The translations under genes were made by a program, and so were the position numbers. From Betaproteobacteria bacterium (GTDB lineage Bacteria > Pseudomonadota > Gammaproteobacteria > Burkholderiales > Burkholderiaceae_C): 22,622 nt of DNA. The first letter of the stretch is position 1. Every line of letters begins with the position of its first letter. This document shows, one piece after another, positions 16,086-22,622 of this stretch. Where the stretch lies: NCBI GenBank assembly GCA_005882155.1, contig VBCQ01000288.1, positions 1 through 22,622 on the forward strand. Direction: 5' to 3'. The notes under the pieces are model-generated. The model saw only the letters and a program-made list of their open reading frames with translations. It searched no databases and was not told where the DNA came from.

Positions 16086-16960
16086 TGCTTCGCCCAAAAC
16101 GGATAGAAGTTGAACCAGTTCTTCGGATAACGCCGCGCGTGCTGCTCGAGCAGCTTCGCGTAGCGCTCGATGATCGGCTGCAGCTTGGCGCCGCGGCTGC
16201 CTGGCGCTGCCGCCGGACCGAAGTCGATGAACTCGACGCGATAGCGCGAGCCGCCTTCGTAGAGGCCGTAGCACATCAGCACCGGCGCGCCGGCGCGCGA
16301 CGCGAGCACATGCGGCCCGAGCGGAAACGACGCGTTGCGGCCGAAAAACGCGGCCTCGAGGCTTGCCCCCGCGCCGTCGACGCGATCGGCGAGCGCCGCG
16401 ACAACGCCGCCTTGCTGCAGCACGTCGTAAGCCCGCAAGAAGCTATCGGGCCGGCCGAGCTGGATGACTTGCGATGCACTGTCGTCGATGCCGGCGATGC
16501 GCCGCACGCGCGCGCGCGGATCGGAGTGCATCATGATGCTGACCGGCTGATGCGCGAGTGCCTTGTTCGCGAGCATCATCAGGTCGAAGCTGCCGAGGTG
16601 CGAGCCGAGCAGCAGGCAACCCTTGCCGGCCTTCACCGCGTCGCGAACCAATGCATCGCCCTCGACCGTGACCTCGAATCGGTGGAACTCGCCCTCGGCC
16701 ATGTAGACGCGGTCGAGCAAGGTCGCAGCGAAGCAATGAATGTGTGCGAAGACATCGACCCAGCGCGCGCGCCGTCCTTGGGCGACGCTCAGGAATTCGC
16801 GCGATGCACGCGTCGCGACTGCGTCGGTGACGACGAAGTACAGCACGATCGGGTACAGCAACGCACGGCAGAACGGCCGCCCCACCGTCTTTGCGAGCCA
16901 GACGATCAGGCGAATGAGCCAGGCGCTGCCGCGTTCGGCCTTGGCTTTCCACAGTCTCAT
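16082..16960 (-). CDS. LpxL/HtrB-like lysophospholipid acyltransferase
   Basis: The protein is 292 residues. An N-terminal amphipathic/hydrophobic region (LIRLIVWLAKTVG; LLYPIVLYFVV) is followed by the acyltransferase motif HLGSFD at 121-126 (HX4D). Later blocks PLGPHVLASRAGAPVLMCYG and YPKNWFNFYPFW are typical of the lipid A acyltransferase superfamily. It should move an acyl chain from ACP to a hydroxyl group on a membrane acceptor. In aryl polyene clusters such enzymes are thought to join the polyene to a lipid or sugar-lipid anchor. ATG 16960 overlaps the ligase stop as ATGA. Confidence 0.87.
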   Translation of the reverse strand: MRLWKAKAERGSAWLIRLIVWLAKTVGRPFCRALLYPIVLYFVVTDAVATRASREFLSVAQGRRARWVDVFAHIHCFAATLLDRVYMAEGEFHRFEVTVEGDALVRDAVKAGKGCLLLGSHLGSFDLMMLANKALAHQPVSIMMHSDPRARVRRIAGIDDSASQVIQLGRPDSFLRAYDVLQQGGVVAALADRVDGAGASLEAAFFGRNASFPLGPHVLASRAGAPVLMCYGLYEGGSRYRVEFIDFGPAAAPGSRGAKLQPIIERYAKLLEQHARRYPKNWFNFYPFWAKQ

Positions 16961-18663
16961 GACGGCACTGTGCTCGATGATTTCGCGAGAACGACGCTGC
17001 CGGTCGCGAGCGTCACGCGCGTGCCGGCGCGCAGCACGTGGACCGCGAACTTCAGCTGATCGGACGGCGCTTCGAATTCGACCCGCGCCGTCTCGTCGGG
17101 CAACAGCGCGGCGGCGAATTTCACTTGTTGCAGCGTTCGCACCGGGCGCTGCAGCCTGGCGCTGATCCCGCTCAGCACGCGGTCGAGCAACAGCACGCCG
17201 GGAACGATGGGCCGGCCGGGGAAGTGGCCCGGCAGCGAAGGATGATCCGCGGCCACGACGAATTCGAATTGACGCTTGCCCGCCGGCGTGTGCGCCGCCT
17301 GCCACTGGGCATATACCTCGTCGAGCGCGCGCCGCGGCAGCTTGCCGCTCTCGCTGCGCGGCAGCCGATCGAGACGAATGATCGTGCGCGGCAGGAACAC
17401 CGGGTCGAGCCGAGTCCGTAGCCATTGCTCGATGGTGCTGCGCGACAGCGGCGCGCCTGAGTGAATCAGGCACAGCCGCTCGGTCGGACTGCCGGTGGCC
17501 GGCAGGTAGAACACGCCGTCGTCCAGACCGGGCAGGTCCTGCAGCAGCAAGTTCAAGCCCGCGAGCGATGCGCGGCGACCTGCGATCTTGATCAAATCGG
17601 CCTGCCGGCCGAGCAGCTTGAAGCGGCTCGTTGCGGCGTCGATGTCGATCTGGTCGAGCAGCTTGGCCGGCGACGCGAAATGCGAGCCGAATGCGAGCGC
17701 GCCGTCTTCGACCGATTCGAGACGAACGTCTTGCACCGGGCGCCAATCGGCGTCTTGCGCGGTGCGGCGCATCGCGACGACGCCGGTCTCGGTCGAGCCG
17801 TAGATCTCCAGCACCGGGGCACCGACGAGCGCCTCGGCCTGCTCGGCGAGCGCCGCCTGCAGCGGCATCGTCGAGGCGATGACGACGCTGCAGTTCGACA
17901 GCGCGATGTTCATTTGCACGAGGCTGCGCAAATGCAGCGGCGTCGCGATCCATGCCGCGGCGGGCGAATCGGCGAATGCCGCTTGCACATCGGCCGGAAG
18001 CAGCGGTCGTGCGTCGAGCACCGGAATCGAATGGATCAGCGACAGCATCACCGACGTCTCGATGCCGAACATGTGCTGCGGCGGCACGCTGCAGACGATG
18101 CGCTGCACCGCGGCGAGCCCACCAGCGAGATCGTCTTCGAGGCGCGCGCCGAGCACCAGCGCGCCGATTGCGAGGTGGCGCAGCGTCTTCGGTTGCGGCT
18201 CGGGTGCGCCGGTGCTGCCCGAGGTGTAGAGCAGCACAGCAGTCTCATCCCACGCGGGCTGCCAGGCCAGTGCTGCGTCGCTCGCTTCACGAGGCCGTGG
18301 AGTAGGCGCGCAGACGAGGCACTCGGCCGCATCGCGCCATGCGCTCTGAATGGCGTGCTCGTCGTCGACGACGATCAGCGGCTGGGCGGCAACCTTCAAC
18401 ACATCGGCGAGATCGGCATTGCCGCCCGACGGCGGCAGAATCATCAAGCGGCGGCTTCGCAGCGTGGCGAGCCACGTGACGAGGAAACTCAGACGCGAGG
18501 TACACAGGTTGCAGACGGCCGACGCGTCGCCGAGCTCACGCGCCAGCGTCATCGAGGCCGAATGGATCTCGCGCCAGGTCCAGATGCGATCGGCGGCGAC
18601 GACAGCCGGGCGGTCGAGGTGAGACGCGGCCGCCACGAGCGGCGATTCAAGCAACTGCTGCAT
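16957..18663 (-). CDS. AMP-ligase fused to hotdog dehydratase (ApeH-ApeI type)
   Basis: The protein is 568 residues in two parts. The first, about 1-455, is an adenylate-forming ligase: A3 loop YTSGSTG at 146-152, YGSTETG at 288-294, hinge GRQADLIKIAGRR at 352-364 and the catalytic Lys441 in RSESGKLPRR. The second, about 465-568, is a FabZ/ApeI-type hotdog domain with DHPSLPGHFPGRPIVPGVLL (catalytic His480 region). The ligase would activate an aryl acid and load it on an ACP. The hotdog part would dehydrate 3-hydroxyacyl-ACP. In E. coli these are separate proteins, ApeH and ApeI. ATG 18663 is chosen; a GTG three codons upstream (18672) is also possible, and neither has a clear Shine-Dalgarno. 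Confidence 0.9.
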   Translation of the reverse strand: MQQLLESPLVAAASHLDRPAVVAADRIWTWREIHSASMTLARELGDASAVCNLCTSRLSFLVTWLATLRSRRLMILPPSGGNADLADVLKVAAQPLIVVDDEHAIQSAWRDAAECLVCAPTPRPREASDAALAWQPAWDETAVLLYTSGSTGAPEPQPKTLRHLAIGALVLGARLEDDLAGGLAAVQRIVCSVPPQHMFGIETSVMLSLIHSIPVLDARPLLPADVQAAFADSPAAAWIATPLHLRSLVQMNIALSNCSVVIASTMPLQAALAEQAEALVGAPVLEIYGSTETGVVAMRRTAQDADWRPVQDVRLESVEDGALAFGSHFASPAKLLDQIDIDAATSRFKLLGRQADLIKIAGRRASLAGLNLLLQDLPGLDDGVFYLPATGSPTERLCLIHSGAPLSRSTIEQWLRTRLDPVFLPRTIIRLDRLPRSESGKLPRRALDEVYAQWQAAHTPAGKRQFEFVVAADHPSLPGHFPGRPIVPGVLLLDRVLSGISARLQRPVRTLQQVKFAAALLPDETARVEFEAPSDQLKFAVHVLRAGTRVTLATGSVVLAKSSSTVPS

Positions 18664-18676
18664 CGAGGTCACGCGA

Positions 18677-19075
18677 TCAACGGTGTGGCCGCCACGCGCT
18701 CCACGTGTCGAGAATCTGCCGCACGAGACCGGGGAAGGCCTCGCCGGGAAAGAGCCATGGACGAATGATGCGCTCGCCGACGAAGAGCACGATGGTGCCG
18801 CTCCAGACTGCAAGGCTCGTGGCTGCGTAGCCGGTGCTCGCGGTCGCGGTCAGCACCGCGGCGATCACGAAGTAGACGCACCAGACCGCGGTCAGACGCC
18901 GCGTGTAGCGGCACAGTGCCGCCGGCATCAGCGGGCTGCTTTGCCGCGCGATGCGCTCGATCAGCGGGGTCTGGCCGGTGCGCAAGGTGCGGCCGAAGAA
19001 AAATGCCAGCCACAGCAGAACCAGTGGCGGCAAGTAGTGCAGCGCCGACGCGAGCAACGCCACAGGATCGGACAA
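18677..19075 (-). CDS. ApeG-like small inner-membrane protein (COG4648 type)
   Basis: The protein is 132 residues with three or four hydrophobic segments: HYLPPLVLLWLAFFFGRTL, LTAVWCVYFVIAAVLTA and SLAVWSGTIVLFVGERIIR. The motif FFFGRTLRTGQTPLIERIAR and the C-terminal VGERIIRPWLFP match the small membrane protein found between ACP and ligase genes in aryl polyene clusters; its activity is unknown. The start is TTG 19075 with GAGGA a few bases upstream. It begins 5 bases after the ACP stop and ends 13 bases before the ligase start. Confidence 0.8.
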   Translation of the reverse strand: MSDPVALLASALHYLPPLVLLWLAFFFGRTLRTGQTPLIERIARQSSPLMPAALCRYTRRLTAVWCVYFVIAAVLTATASTGYAATSLAVWSGTIVLFVGERIIRPWLFPGEAFPGLVRQILDTWSAWRPHR

Positions 19076-19080
19076 ATTCC

Positions 19081-19295
19081 TCAGCTCCGCGCGGCGCGGG
19101 CCGCACTGATGTGCTCGGCCAGGCTTTGCAACGACGAAAAGATGGCTTCATTCTGCGGGTCGTCGGCCTTGAGCTTGACGCCGTATCGTTGCTGAATGAC
19201 CAGCGAAATCTCCAGCATGTCGAGCGAATCGAGCCCTCGAGGTTCAGCGACTCGACAACCAGCGATGCCAGCTCGCGTGCAGACACCATGCTCAT
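19081..19295 (-). pseudogene. Acyl carrier protein, frame broken and loop shortened
   Basis: Two halves of an ACP lie in different frames. From ATG 19295 the first frame reads MSMVSARELASLVVESLNLEG, the first ACP helix. One base out of frame, the rest reads LDSLDMLEISLVIQQRYGVKL and on to the stop at 19081, with the phosphopantetheine Ser in DSL and helices 2-4 intact. The shift is at GGG (minus strand, 19236-19234); one extra G would join the halves as NLEGLDSLDM. Even then the protein has only 71 residues, and Ser falls at about position 24 instead of about 36-40. The loop between helix 1 and Ser is therefore missing some 12-17 residues. A 3n+1 deletion would explain both faults. Confidence 0.75.
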
Positions 19296-19312
19296 GTCGA
19301 CTGCTTCCAAAC

Positions 19313-19720
19313 TCAGGCGCCCGACAGCTGGGAATTGATGCCGCGGGTCAGATTCTGAATCCAGCCGTTGTAGTTCTTGTGAATCTGGCCGCCCTCTTCA
19401 TCGAGGTTGACGCTCGACAGATAGTTGATGCTGTAGCCGCTCGGCGAATACGGAATCTCGACGACCGCCGTGTGCTTACGGACGTACAAGGTCGCGACGA
19501 TCTTGCCCGGGCCTTCTGCTTTCACCTGCCAGCCCAGTGCCGTACCGGCGCGGATGATGGCGGTCTTGATCTGTTCGTTAGTCAATGCCTTGCCGGACGC
19601 GTTCGTCGTCGGCGCGTTACTCACGTTCATGATCGGGGCGCATCGCCCGCAACCGGCCTGGGCCAGGGTCGCTGAAGTCAGAAAGATCAGTGTGGCGGCG
19701 AGTTTCAAGAAAGCACGCAT
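19313..19720 (-). CDS. Small secreted protein in the polyene cluster, unassigned
   Basis: The protein is 135 residues. A signal peptide (RAFLKLAATLIFLTSATLAQA) leads to a mature N terminus GCGRCAPI. Cys is not preceded by a good lipobox, so cleavage by signal peptidase I is more likely than lipidation. The mature domain has an alternating pattern (GWQVKAEGPGKIVATLYVRK, TAVVEIPYSPSGYSINYLSS) and ends with IHKNYNGWIQNLTRGI. I recognise this as a widespread proteobacterial secreted/lipoprotein-like family without a known function, but I cannot name it. It is on the same strand as the cluster, 17 bases upstream of the ACP start, and is preceded by a 135-base gap that may carry an internal promoter. 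Confidence 0.75.
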   Translation of the reverse strand: MRAFLKLAATLIFLTSATLAQAGCGRCAPIMNVSNAPTTNASGKALTNEQIKTAIIRAGTALGWQVKAEGPGKIVATLYVRKHTAVVEIPYSPSGYSINYLSSVNLDEEGGQIHKNYNGWIQNLTRGINSQLSGA

Positions 19721-19855
19721 TCAGTGTTCCCCATAAATGATCGTTAAATACGTGGCTACCGCCCTTTCGGCTGCGCACGCTTGGTTGGCATCTGATTCTG
19801 CCGGCTGGGAGTGTAGCCGCTCACAACATGCGAATCCCGGTCAGATTCGACACTC
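19721..19855 (-). promoter_or_regulatory. Gap upstream of the small secreted protein, possible internal promoter
   Basis: This 135-base stretch interrupts an otherwise tightly packed gene train. It contains the most AT-rich patch in the cluster (TATTTAACGATCATTTAT on the minus strand, near 19733-19750), which could supply a -10 element about 15-30 bases before ATG 19720. No matching -35 element was found, so the call is weak. Confidence 0.3.
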
Positions 19856-20335
19856 TCAGGGGCCGCGCAAGACCATTCGCCACCACTCGGTACGCCGGTC
19901 CTCTTCCACCCAGCCGATCAGCAGCCCTGCTGCGCTGCACTCTTGCGTCGCCAGGTCCAAGACGGCCTGCTGATCGCGGCTGACGATGAAGCGGGCGTCG
20001 CCTTGCCACCCGAGGTGTCGGCTGAGCGCGGCGAGCATCTGGCTGGGTTGGCTTTGCATGAACGAAAACGGCATCGGCAGCCCGGTTTGTGCTTGTTCGA
20101 CGATCTGGCGCGTGGCGTTGCGCGGGCCGCTCAGGCTCGCGACGCGCAGCTGAGCCTGCGCCGGCAGCGCGGATTCACCGGCAGCGTCCAGGCACAGCCG
20201 TGCGCCGTACAGCGCGAGCTCGGCCCACGGGCCGATGCGCCGTGGGCGCTGGCCCAGCCGCACGGCCAGTTGGTCACGCCAATCCAACGGCAGCGGGTCC
20301 ACCGTCACATGGGCCGTTGTGATCCAGTCGCTCAT
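19856..20335 (-). CDS. Short ketosynthase/CLF-like protein of the polyketide cluster
   Basis: The protein is 159 residues from ATG 20335, overlapping the ketosynthase stop as ATGA. The pattern RRIGPWAELALYGARLCLDAAG, VASLSGPRNATRQIVEQAQT, then MPFSFMQSQPSQMLAAL echoes the Ketoacyl-synt_2 chain length factor (compare FHNSVHNAPSGYFSI in the other CLF). It has no Cys or His triad and is half the usual size. It may be a reduced, non-catalytic partner of the ketosynthase directly upstream. The resemblance is by eye and weak; an unrelated accessory protein is possible. A longer in-frame extension to 20497 lies inside the ketosynthase gene. Confidence 0.65.
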   Translation of the reverse strand: MSDWITTAHVTVDPLPLDWRDQLAVRLGQRPRRIGPWAELALYGARLCLDAAGESALPAQAQLRVASLSGPRNATRQIVEQAQTGLPMPFSFMQSQPSQMLAALSRHLGWQGDARFIVSRDQQAVLDLATQECSAAGLLIGWVEEDRRTEWWRMVLRGP

Positions 20336-21396
20336 CGGCCGCGATCCTCGAGCACGACAGCGGCGTGGCCACCGCCGAAGCCGAGGATGCAGGCGAGGAC
20401 GTGGCCCGCATTCGCCGGCGCGCGATCGGCCAGAGGCGCCTCCAGCAAAGCGTCCTGCGCGTAGTCCACTCGCGGCCAGACGCCGCCCTCCAGGCATGCC
20501 GTCAGCAGAGCGACTTCCGCCGCCCCGGCCGCACCCAGCGTGTGGCCGATCGCCGCTTTCAGCGATACCAACGGCGGCAGCGGGTCGAACACCTGCCGCA
20601 AGGCCCGCGCTTCGGTGGCGTCGTTGACCGGGCCGCCGGCGGCCTGCGGCTTGATGAGCGCGATGTCACGAGGCGCGAGAGCGCTGCTTGCGAGTGCCTC
20701 GCTGCACATCGCGACGACCGCTTCGGGGACGGTGCCGGCGGGGTCCTCGCCTTCGACGACATTGGCGCCGCCGGCAATTCGCCAGCGTGACGGCCGCGAC
20801 GACACATGCAACGCCGCGACCGCCTCGCCGAGCACCAGACCGTCGCGGTGCTTGCCGAACGGCAGCGCGCGATCAGCGCTGAGCAGCTGCATGCCGCCGA
20901 AGCCGGCGATGCTGACACGGTTGCGCAGCTCGACACCGAGCACCAGCGCGTGGTCGGCATGGCCGTTGCGGATCAGCGTGCGCGCGCTGAGCAATGCGTT
21001 CAGGCTGGAGGTGCACGCCGTCGACACGGTGAACACCGGGCCATGCCAATCGAGCCAGCCGGCCACCAACTCGGCAAAGCTCTGGTAGTCGCGCTCGAAG
21101 TCGCCGCTGTTCTCGCGCGAGCCGATGTCGAGCGACGACGACGCGACGAACAATGGGCCGCTGCGTGACCCCCCGAGCGCGCCGCTTTCTCGCGCTACGC
21201 GCTCGATGATGCGGCGCGCGCGGGTCATCCAGTCGGGCTCGTCGTCGGCAATCGTGTAGAGCGGCCATGCCATGCCGCCGGCGAGCTCGAAGCGGCGCGG
21301 GGGCCCGCCGCCCCGGCCCAGCGCGACAAGCCCGGATCCGATGTCAGGCCCGAGCGCCGAGGCCAGGCCGCGGCCAGCGAGGTAGACCTCGTTCAC
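20332..21396 (-). CDS. Ketosynthase-family protein with Gln replacing the first catalytic His
   Basis: The protein is 354 residues, a thiolase fold shorter than FabF (about 410). The nucleophile is Cys128 in TVSTACTSSLNAL. The second histidine is His285 in KAAIGHTLGAAG, and the glycine-rich C-terminal loop reads ILGFGGGHAAV. The segment that normally reads HGTGT is IKPQAAGGPVNDATEA, so Gln251 replaces the first His. Standard Claisen condensation needs that His for malonyl decarboxylation, so the enzyme may prime, transfer acyl groups or condense without decarboxylation. It is coupled by 4-base overlaps to an ACP upstream and the short CLF-like protein downstream, which may be its partners. 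Confidence 0.85.
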   Translation of the reverse strand: MNEVYLAGRGLASALGPDIGSGLVALGRGGGPPRRFELAGGMAWPLYTIADDEPDWMTRARRIIERVARESGALGGSRSGPLFVASSSLDIGSRENSGDFERDYQSFAELVAGWLDWHGPVFTVSTACTSSLNALLSARTLIRNGHADHALVLGVELRNRVSIAGFGGMQLLSADRALPFGKHRDGLVLGEAVAALHVSSRPSRWRIAGGANVVEGEDPAGTVPEAVVAMCSEALASSALAPRDIALIKPQAAGGPVNDATEARALRQVFDPLPPLVSLKAAIGHTLGAAGAAEVALLTACLEGGVWPRVDYAQDALLEAPLADRAPANAGHVLACILGFGGGHAAVVLEDRGR

Positions 21397-21656
21397 GCGC
21401 GGCGTTCGCTCAGGTGGCGCGCCAGATGGGCGATCGACGTCAGCGCACGTCGCGTTTCCTTGCTGTCGGTCATGCGAACGCCGAAGCGTTCCTGGATCGC
21501 CATCGACACTTGCAGTGCGTCGAGCGAATCGAGCGCGAGGCGCGACTCGGGGCCGAACAGCAGCTCGTCGTCGGTCAAGCCGCCCGGGGGCGCGGTCTTC
21601 TCGGCGGCGTCGAGCACAAGTGCCTTTAGCTCATCGATCAGATCGATGGGGGTCAT
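21393..21656 (-). CDS. Acyl carrier protein, intact
   Basis: The protein is 87 residues, a complete four-helix ACP. The phosphopantetheine site is Ser44 in RLALDSLDALQVSMAIQERF, preceded by a normal-length loop (DDELLFGPES). It carries acyl intermediates for the cluster and is the only unbroken ACP in the window. ATG 21656 overlaps the stop of the BtrH-like gene, and its own stop overlaps the start of the ketosynthase gene, both as ATGA. This placement suggests it serves the Gln-variant ketosynthase and the BtrH-like transferase. Confidence 0.93.
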   Translation of the reverse strand: MTPIDLIDELKALVLDAAEKTAPPGGLTDDELLFGPESRLALDSLDALQVSMAIQERFGVRMTDSKETRRALTSIAHLARHLSERRA

Positions 21657-22622
21657 CCGTCTACCGCCAGCTTCAGATCGCGAAAGAAGGCCTCTTCGTT
21701 CGCCGCCTGTTCGCGCAGCTTCGCCGCGATGGCCGGCGGGTCAACGCTCTCGCGGCCCTTGACCATGCGGGCTGCCTTCAACGCGAGGCCGCGCCAGCCG
21801 TCGCCGATGGTCGTGAGGCGCTCGGCAAAGCCGCTCAGCGACGGCAGTTGCGCCAACTCCGCCGCCTCTTGCAGAAACGCTGCGTAGATGAAGCGAAAGC
21901 CGGCACCACCGGTGCCGATTTCCTCTTGCATGCGAACGATGTGGCCGATCAAGGCCGCACTGTTCGCATCGTTGGGCGGCAGCCGTTGCAACTTGTTGGC
22001 CAGCAGCCGCATGCCGCGCACACCGGCGATCGGCACCGGCGCGAGCATCATGCGGCAGTTCTTGCGGATGGCGGCGCGCACCGCAGCCGGCGTCACGTCC
22101 TTGCGTCCGATCGACTGCGGGTAGTAGAGCAGGCCCTTCGGTGCAAGCACGCCTTTGGCGAAGCGCGCCCGCAGCAGATCGGCGCTCGCGCAGCGCACTG
22201 GCTCTTCGAACACCGGGTCGCTGATCAGGTAGTCGTCGCCTTCCTTGCCGTACACGAGCAGGTTGTGCGCGTTGAAGTGAAAGCGCATGTCCGGCGGGAA
22301 ATACGGCAACCAGTAGACCGAGGTTTGCAAGCCGACGACCTGGCCGCTCGCGAGCAAGGCATCGAGACGCTGCTCGCCGGCCAGCGGCGAGCGGAAGGTC
22401 TCGAAGCGAAAGCGTGCGGCGAGCGGTGCGAGCAGGCCTTTGATGATCGAGCGCGGCAGCGAACGGTAGGCGATCAGCGGCTGGCCCGAGACCTTGATGA
22501 AAGGCAGGTACGCGAACGCGAGCGCCGCCGACAAGCCGAACGCGAGGCTCTCGGACATCAGCACGCCGTGATGGCGCAGCAGGTTGGACATCACGCCGCT
22601 CTCGCAATGCGCGGCGTGCCGG
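21653..22622 (-). CDS. BtrH-like acyl-ACP transferase (5' end outside window)
   Basis: At least 322 residues are visible, and the start lies beyond the right edge. The N-terminal part reads HAAHCESGVMSNLLRHHG, with an HCES motif like the catalytic Cys segment of the BtrH N-terminal (papain/C39-like) domain. Later come VVGLQTSVYWLPYFP and FHFNAHNLLVYGKEGDDYLISDPVF, where AHN and DP match His and Asp positions expected for a Cys-His-Asp triad. A helical C-terminal domain follows. BtrH moves an acyl group from an ACP to an amine in butirosin synthesis. By analogy this protein may offload an acyl chain from the adjacent ACP onto an amine or alcohol. The acceptor is unknown. Confidence 0.8.
   Translation of the reverse strand, partial: RHAAHCESGVMSNLLRHHGVLMSESLAFGLSAALAFAYLPFIKVSGQPLIAYRSLPRSIIKGLLAPLAARFRFETFRSPLAGEQRLDALLASGQVVGLQTSVYWLPYFPPDMRFHFNAHNLLVYGKEGDDYLISDPVFEEPVRCASADLLRARFAKGVLAPKGLLYYPQSIGRKDVTPAAVRAAIRKNCRMMLAPVPIAGVRGMRLLANKLQRLPPNDANSAALIGHIVRMQEEIGTGGAGFRFIYAAFLQEAAELAQLPSLSGFAERLTTIGDGWRGLALKAARMVKGRESVDPPAIAAKLREQAANEEAFFRDLKLAVDG

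Noticed and set aside
16082..17953. 623-residue minus-strand frame that would fuse the acyltransferase to an upstream Arg-rich segment
   Set aside because: The upstream part is an alternative frame of the ligase gene; the acyltransferase has its own ATG (16960) in an ATGA overlap with the ligase stop.
18669..19310. 213-residue minus-strand open frame starting with the ACP N terminus
   Set aside because: After the ACP first helix it runs in the wrong frame through the rest of the ACP and the ApeG-like gene; it exists only because of the ACP frame break.
1..22622. CRISPR arrays, tRNA or rRNA genes, insertion sequences
   Set aside because: No regularly spaced repeats, no cloverleaf-like or rRNA-like segments, and no transposase-like protein or terminal inverted repeats were seen on either strand.

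Overview
The window is about 22.6 kb of GC-rich DNA (roughly two-thirds G+C). Codon use, protein families and a TTCGACAAGCTCAGG-type intergenic repeat suggest a betaproteobacterium, probably Burkholderiales of the Rubrivivax/Leptothrix/Methylibium kind. This placement is inference from family resemblance; no database was searched.

Left part (1-8480): ordinary chromosomal genes in mixed orientation. These are the tail of an unidentified gene, a secreted FKBP-type prolyl isomerase, a zinc-ribbon/membrane/glutaredoxin protein, a YihY/BrkB-family membrane protein, a MipA/OmpV outer-membrane protein, three unassigned small proteins, an NADPH-dependent FMN reductase, a glutaminyl-tRNA synthetase with a long internal insertion, and a small secreted Pro/Tyr-rich protein ending in a calcium-loop-like motif.

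Right part (8485-22622): one long minus-strand gene train, read right to left, that looks like a type II polyketide/fatty-acid pathway of the aryl polyene (APE, xanthomonadin-like pigment) class. In transcription order: BtrH-like acyltransferase (cut by the window edge), acyl carrier protein, ketosynthase with an altered catalytic triad, short ketosynthase/CLF-like protein, small secreted protein, second ACP (frameshifted and shortened), ApeG-like membrane protein, AMP-ligase fused to a hotdog dehydratase, LpxL-like acyltransferase, LolA-like carrier, SAM methyltransferase, canonical ketosynthase, chain length factor, hotdog dehydratase, FabG-like ketoreductase, family 2 glycosyltransferase (5' frame broken), ABC ATPase and ABC-2 permease. 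Most junctions overlap by 1-8 bases or have very short gaps, which implies translational coupling. The two larger breaks are a 105-base gap with a dispersed repeat between fabG and the glycosyltransferase, and a 135-base gap upstream of the small secreted protein.

Proposed working model (inference): the AMP-ligase loads an aryl starter on an ACP. The ketosynthase/CLF pair, ketoreductase and dehydratases build the polyene. The methyltransferase, acyltransferase, glycosyltransferase and BtrH-like protein decorate it or attach it to a lipid or amine. The LolA-like protein and ABC transporter move the product toward the envelope. Starter-forming genes, a phosphopantetheinyl transferase and an MMPL exporter are not in the window and may lie beyond the right edge.

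The most notable points are two single-base frame breaks inside the cluster (ACP and glycosyltransferase), the ketosynthase in which Gln replaces the first catalytic His, the BtrH-like enzyme in a polyene context, and the roughly 100-residue insertion in GlnRS. No RNA genes, CRISPR arrays or insertion sequences were seen, and no gene-free stretch exceeds about 200 bases.
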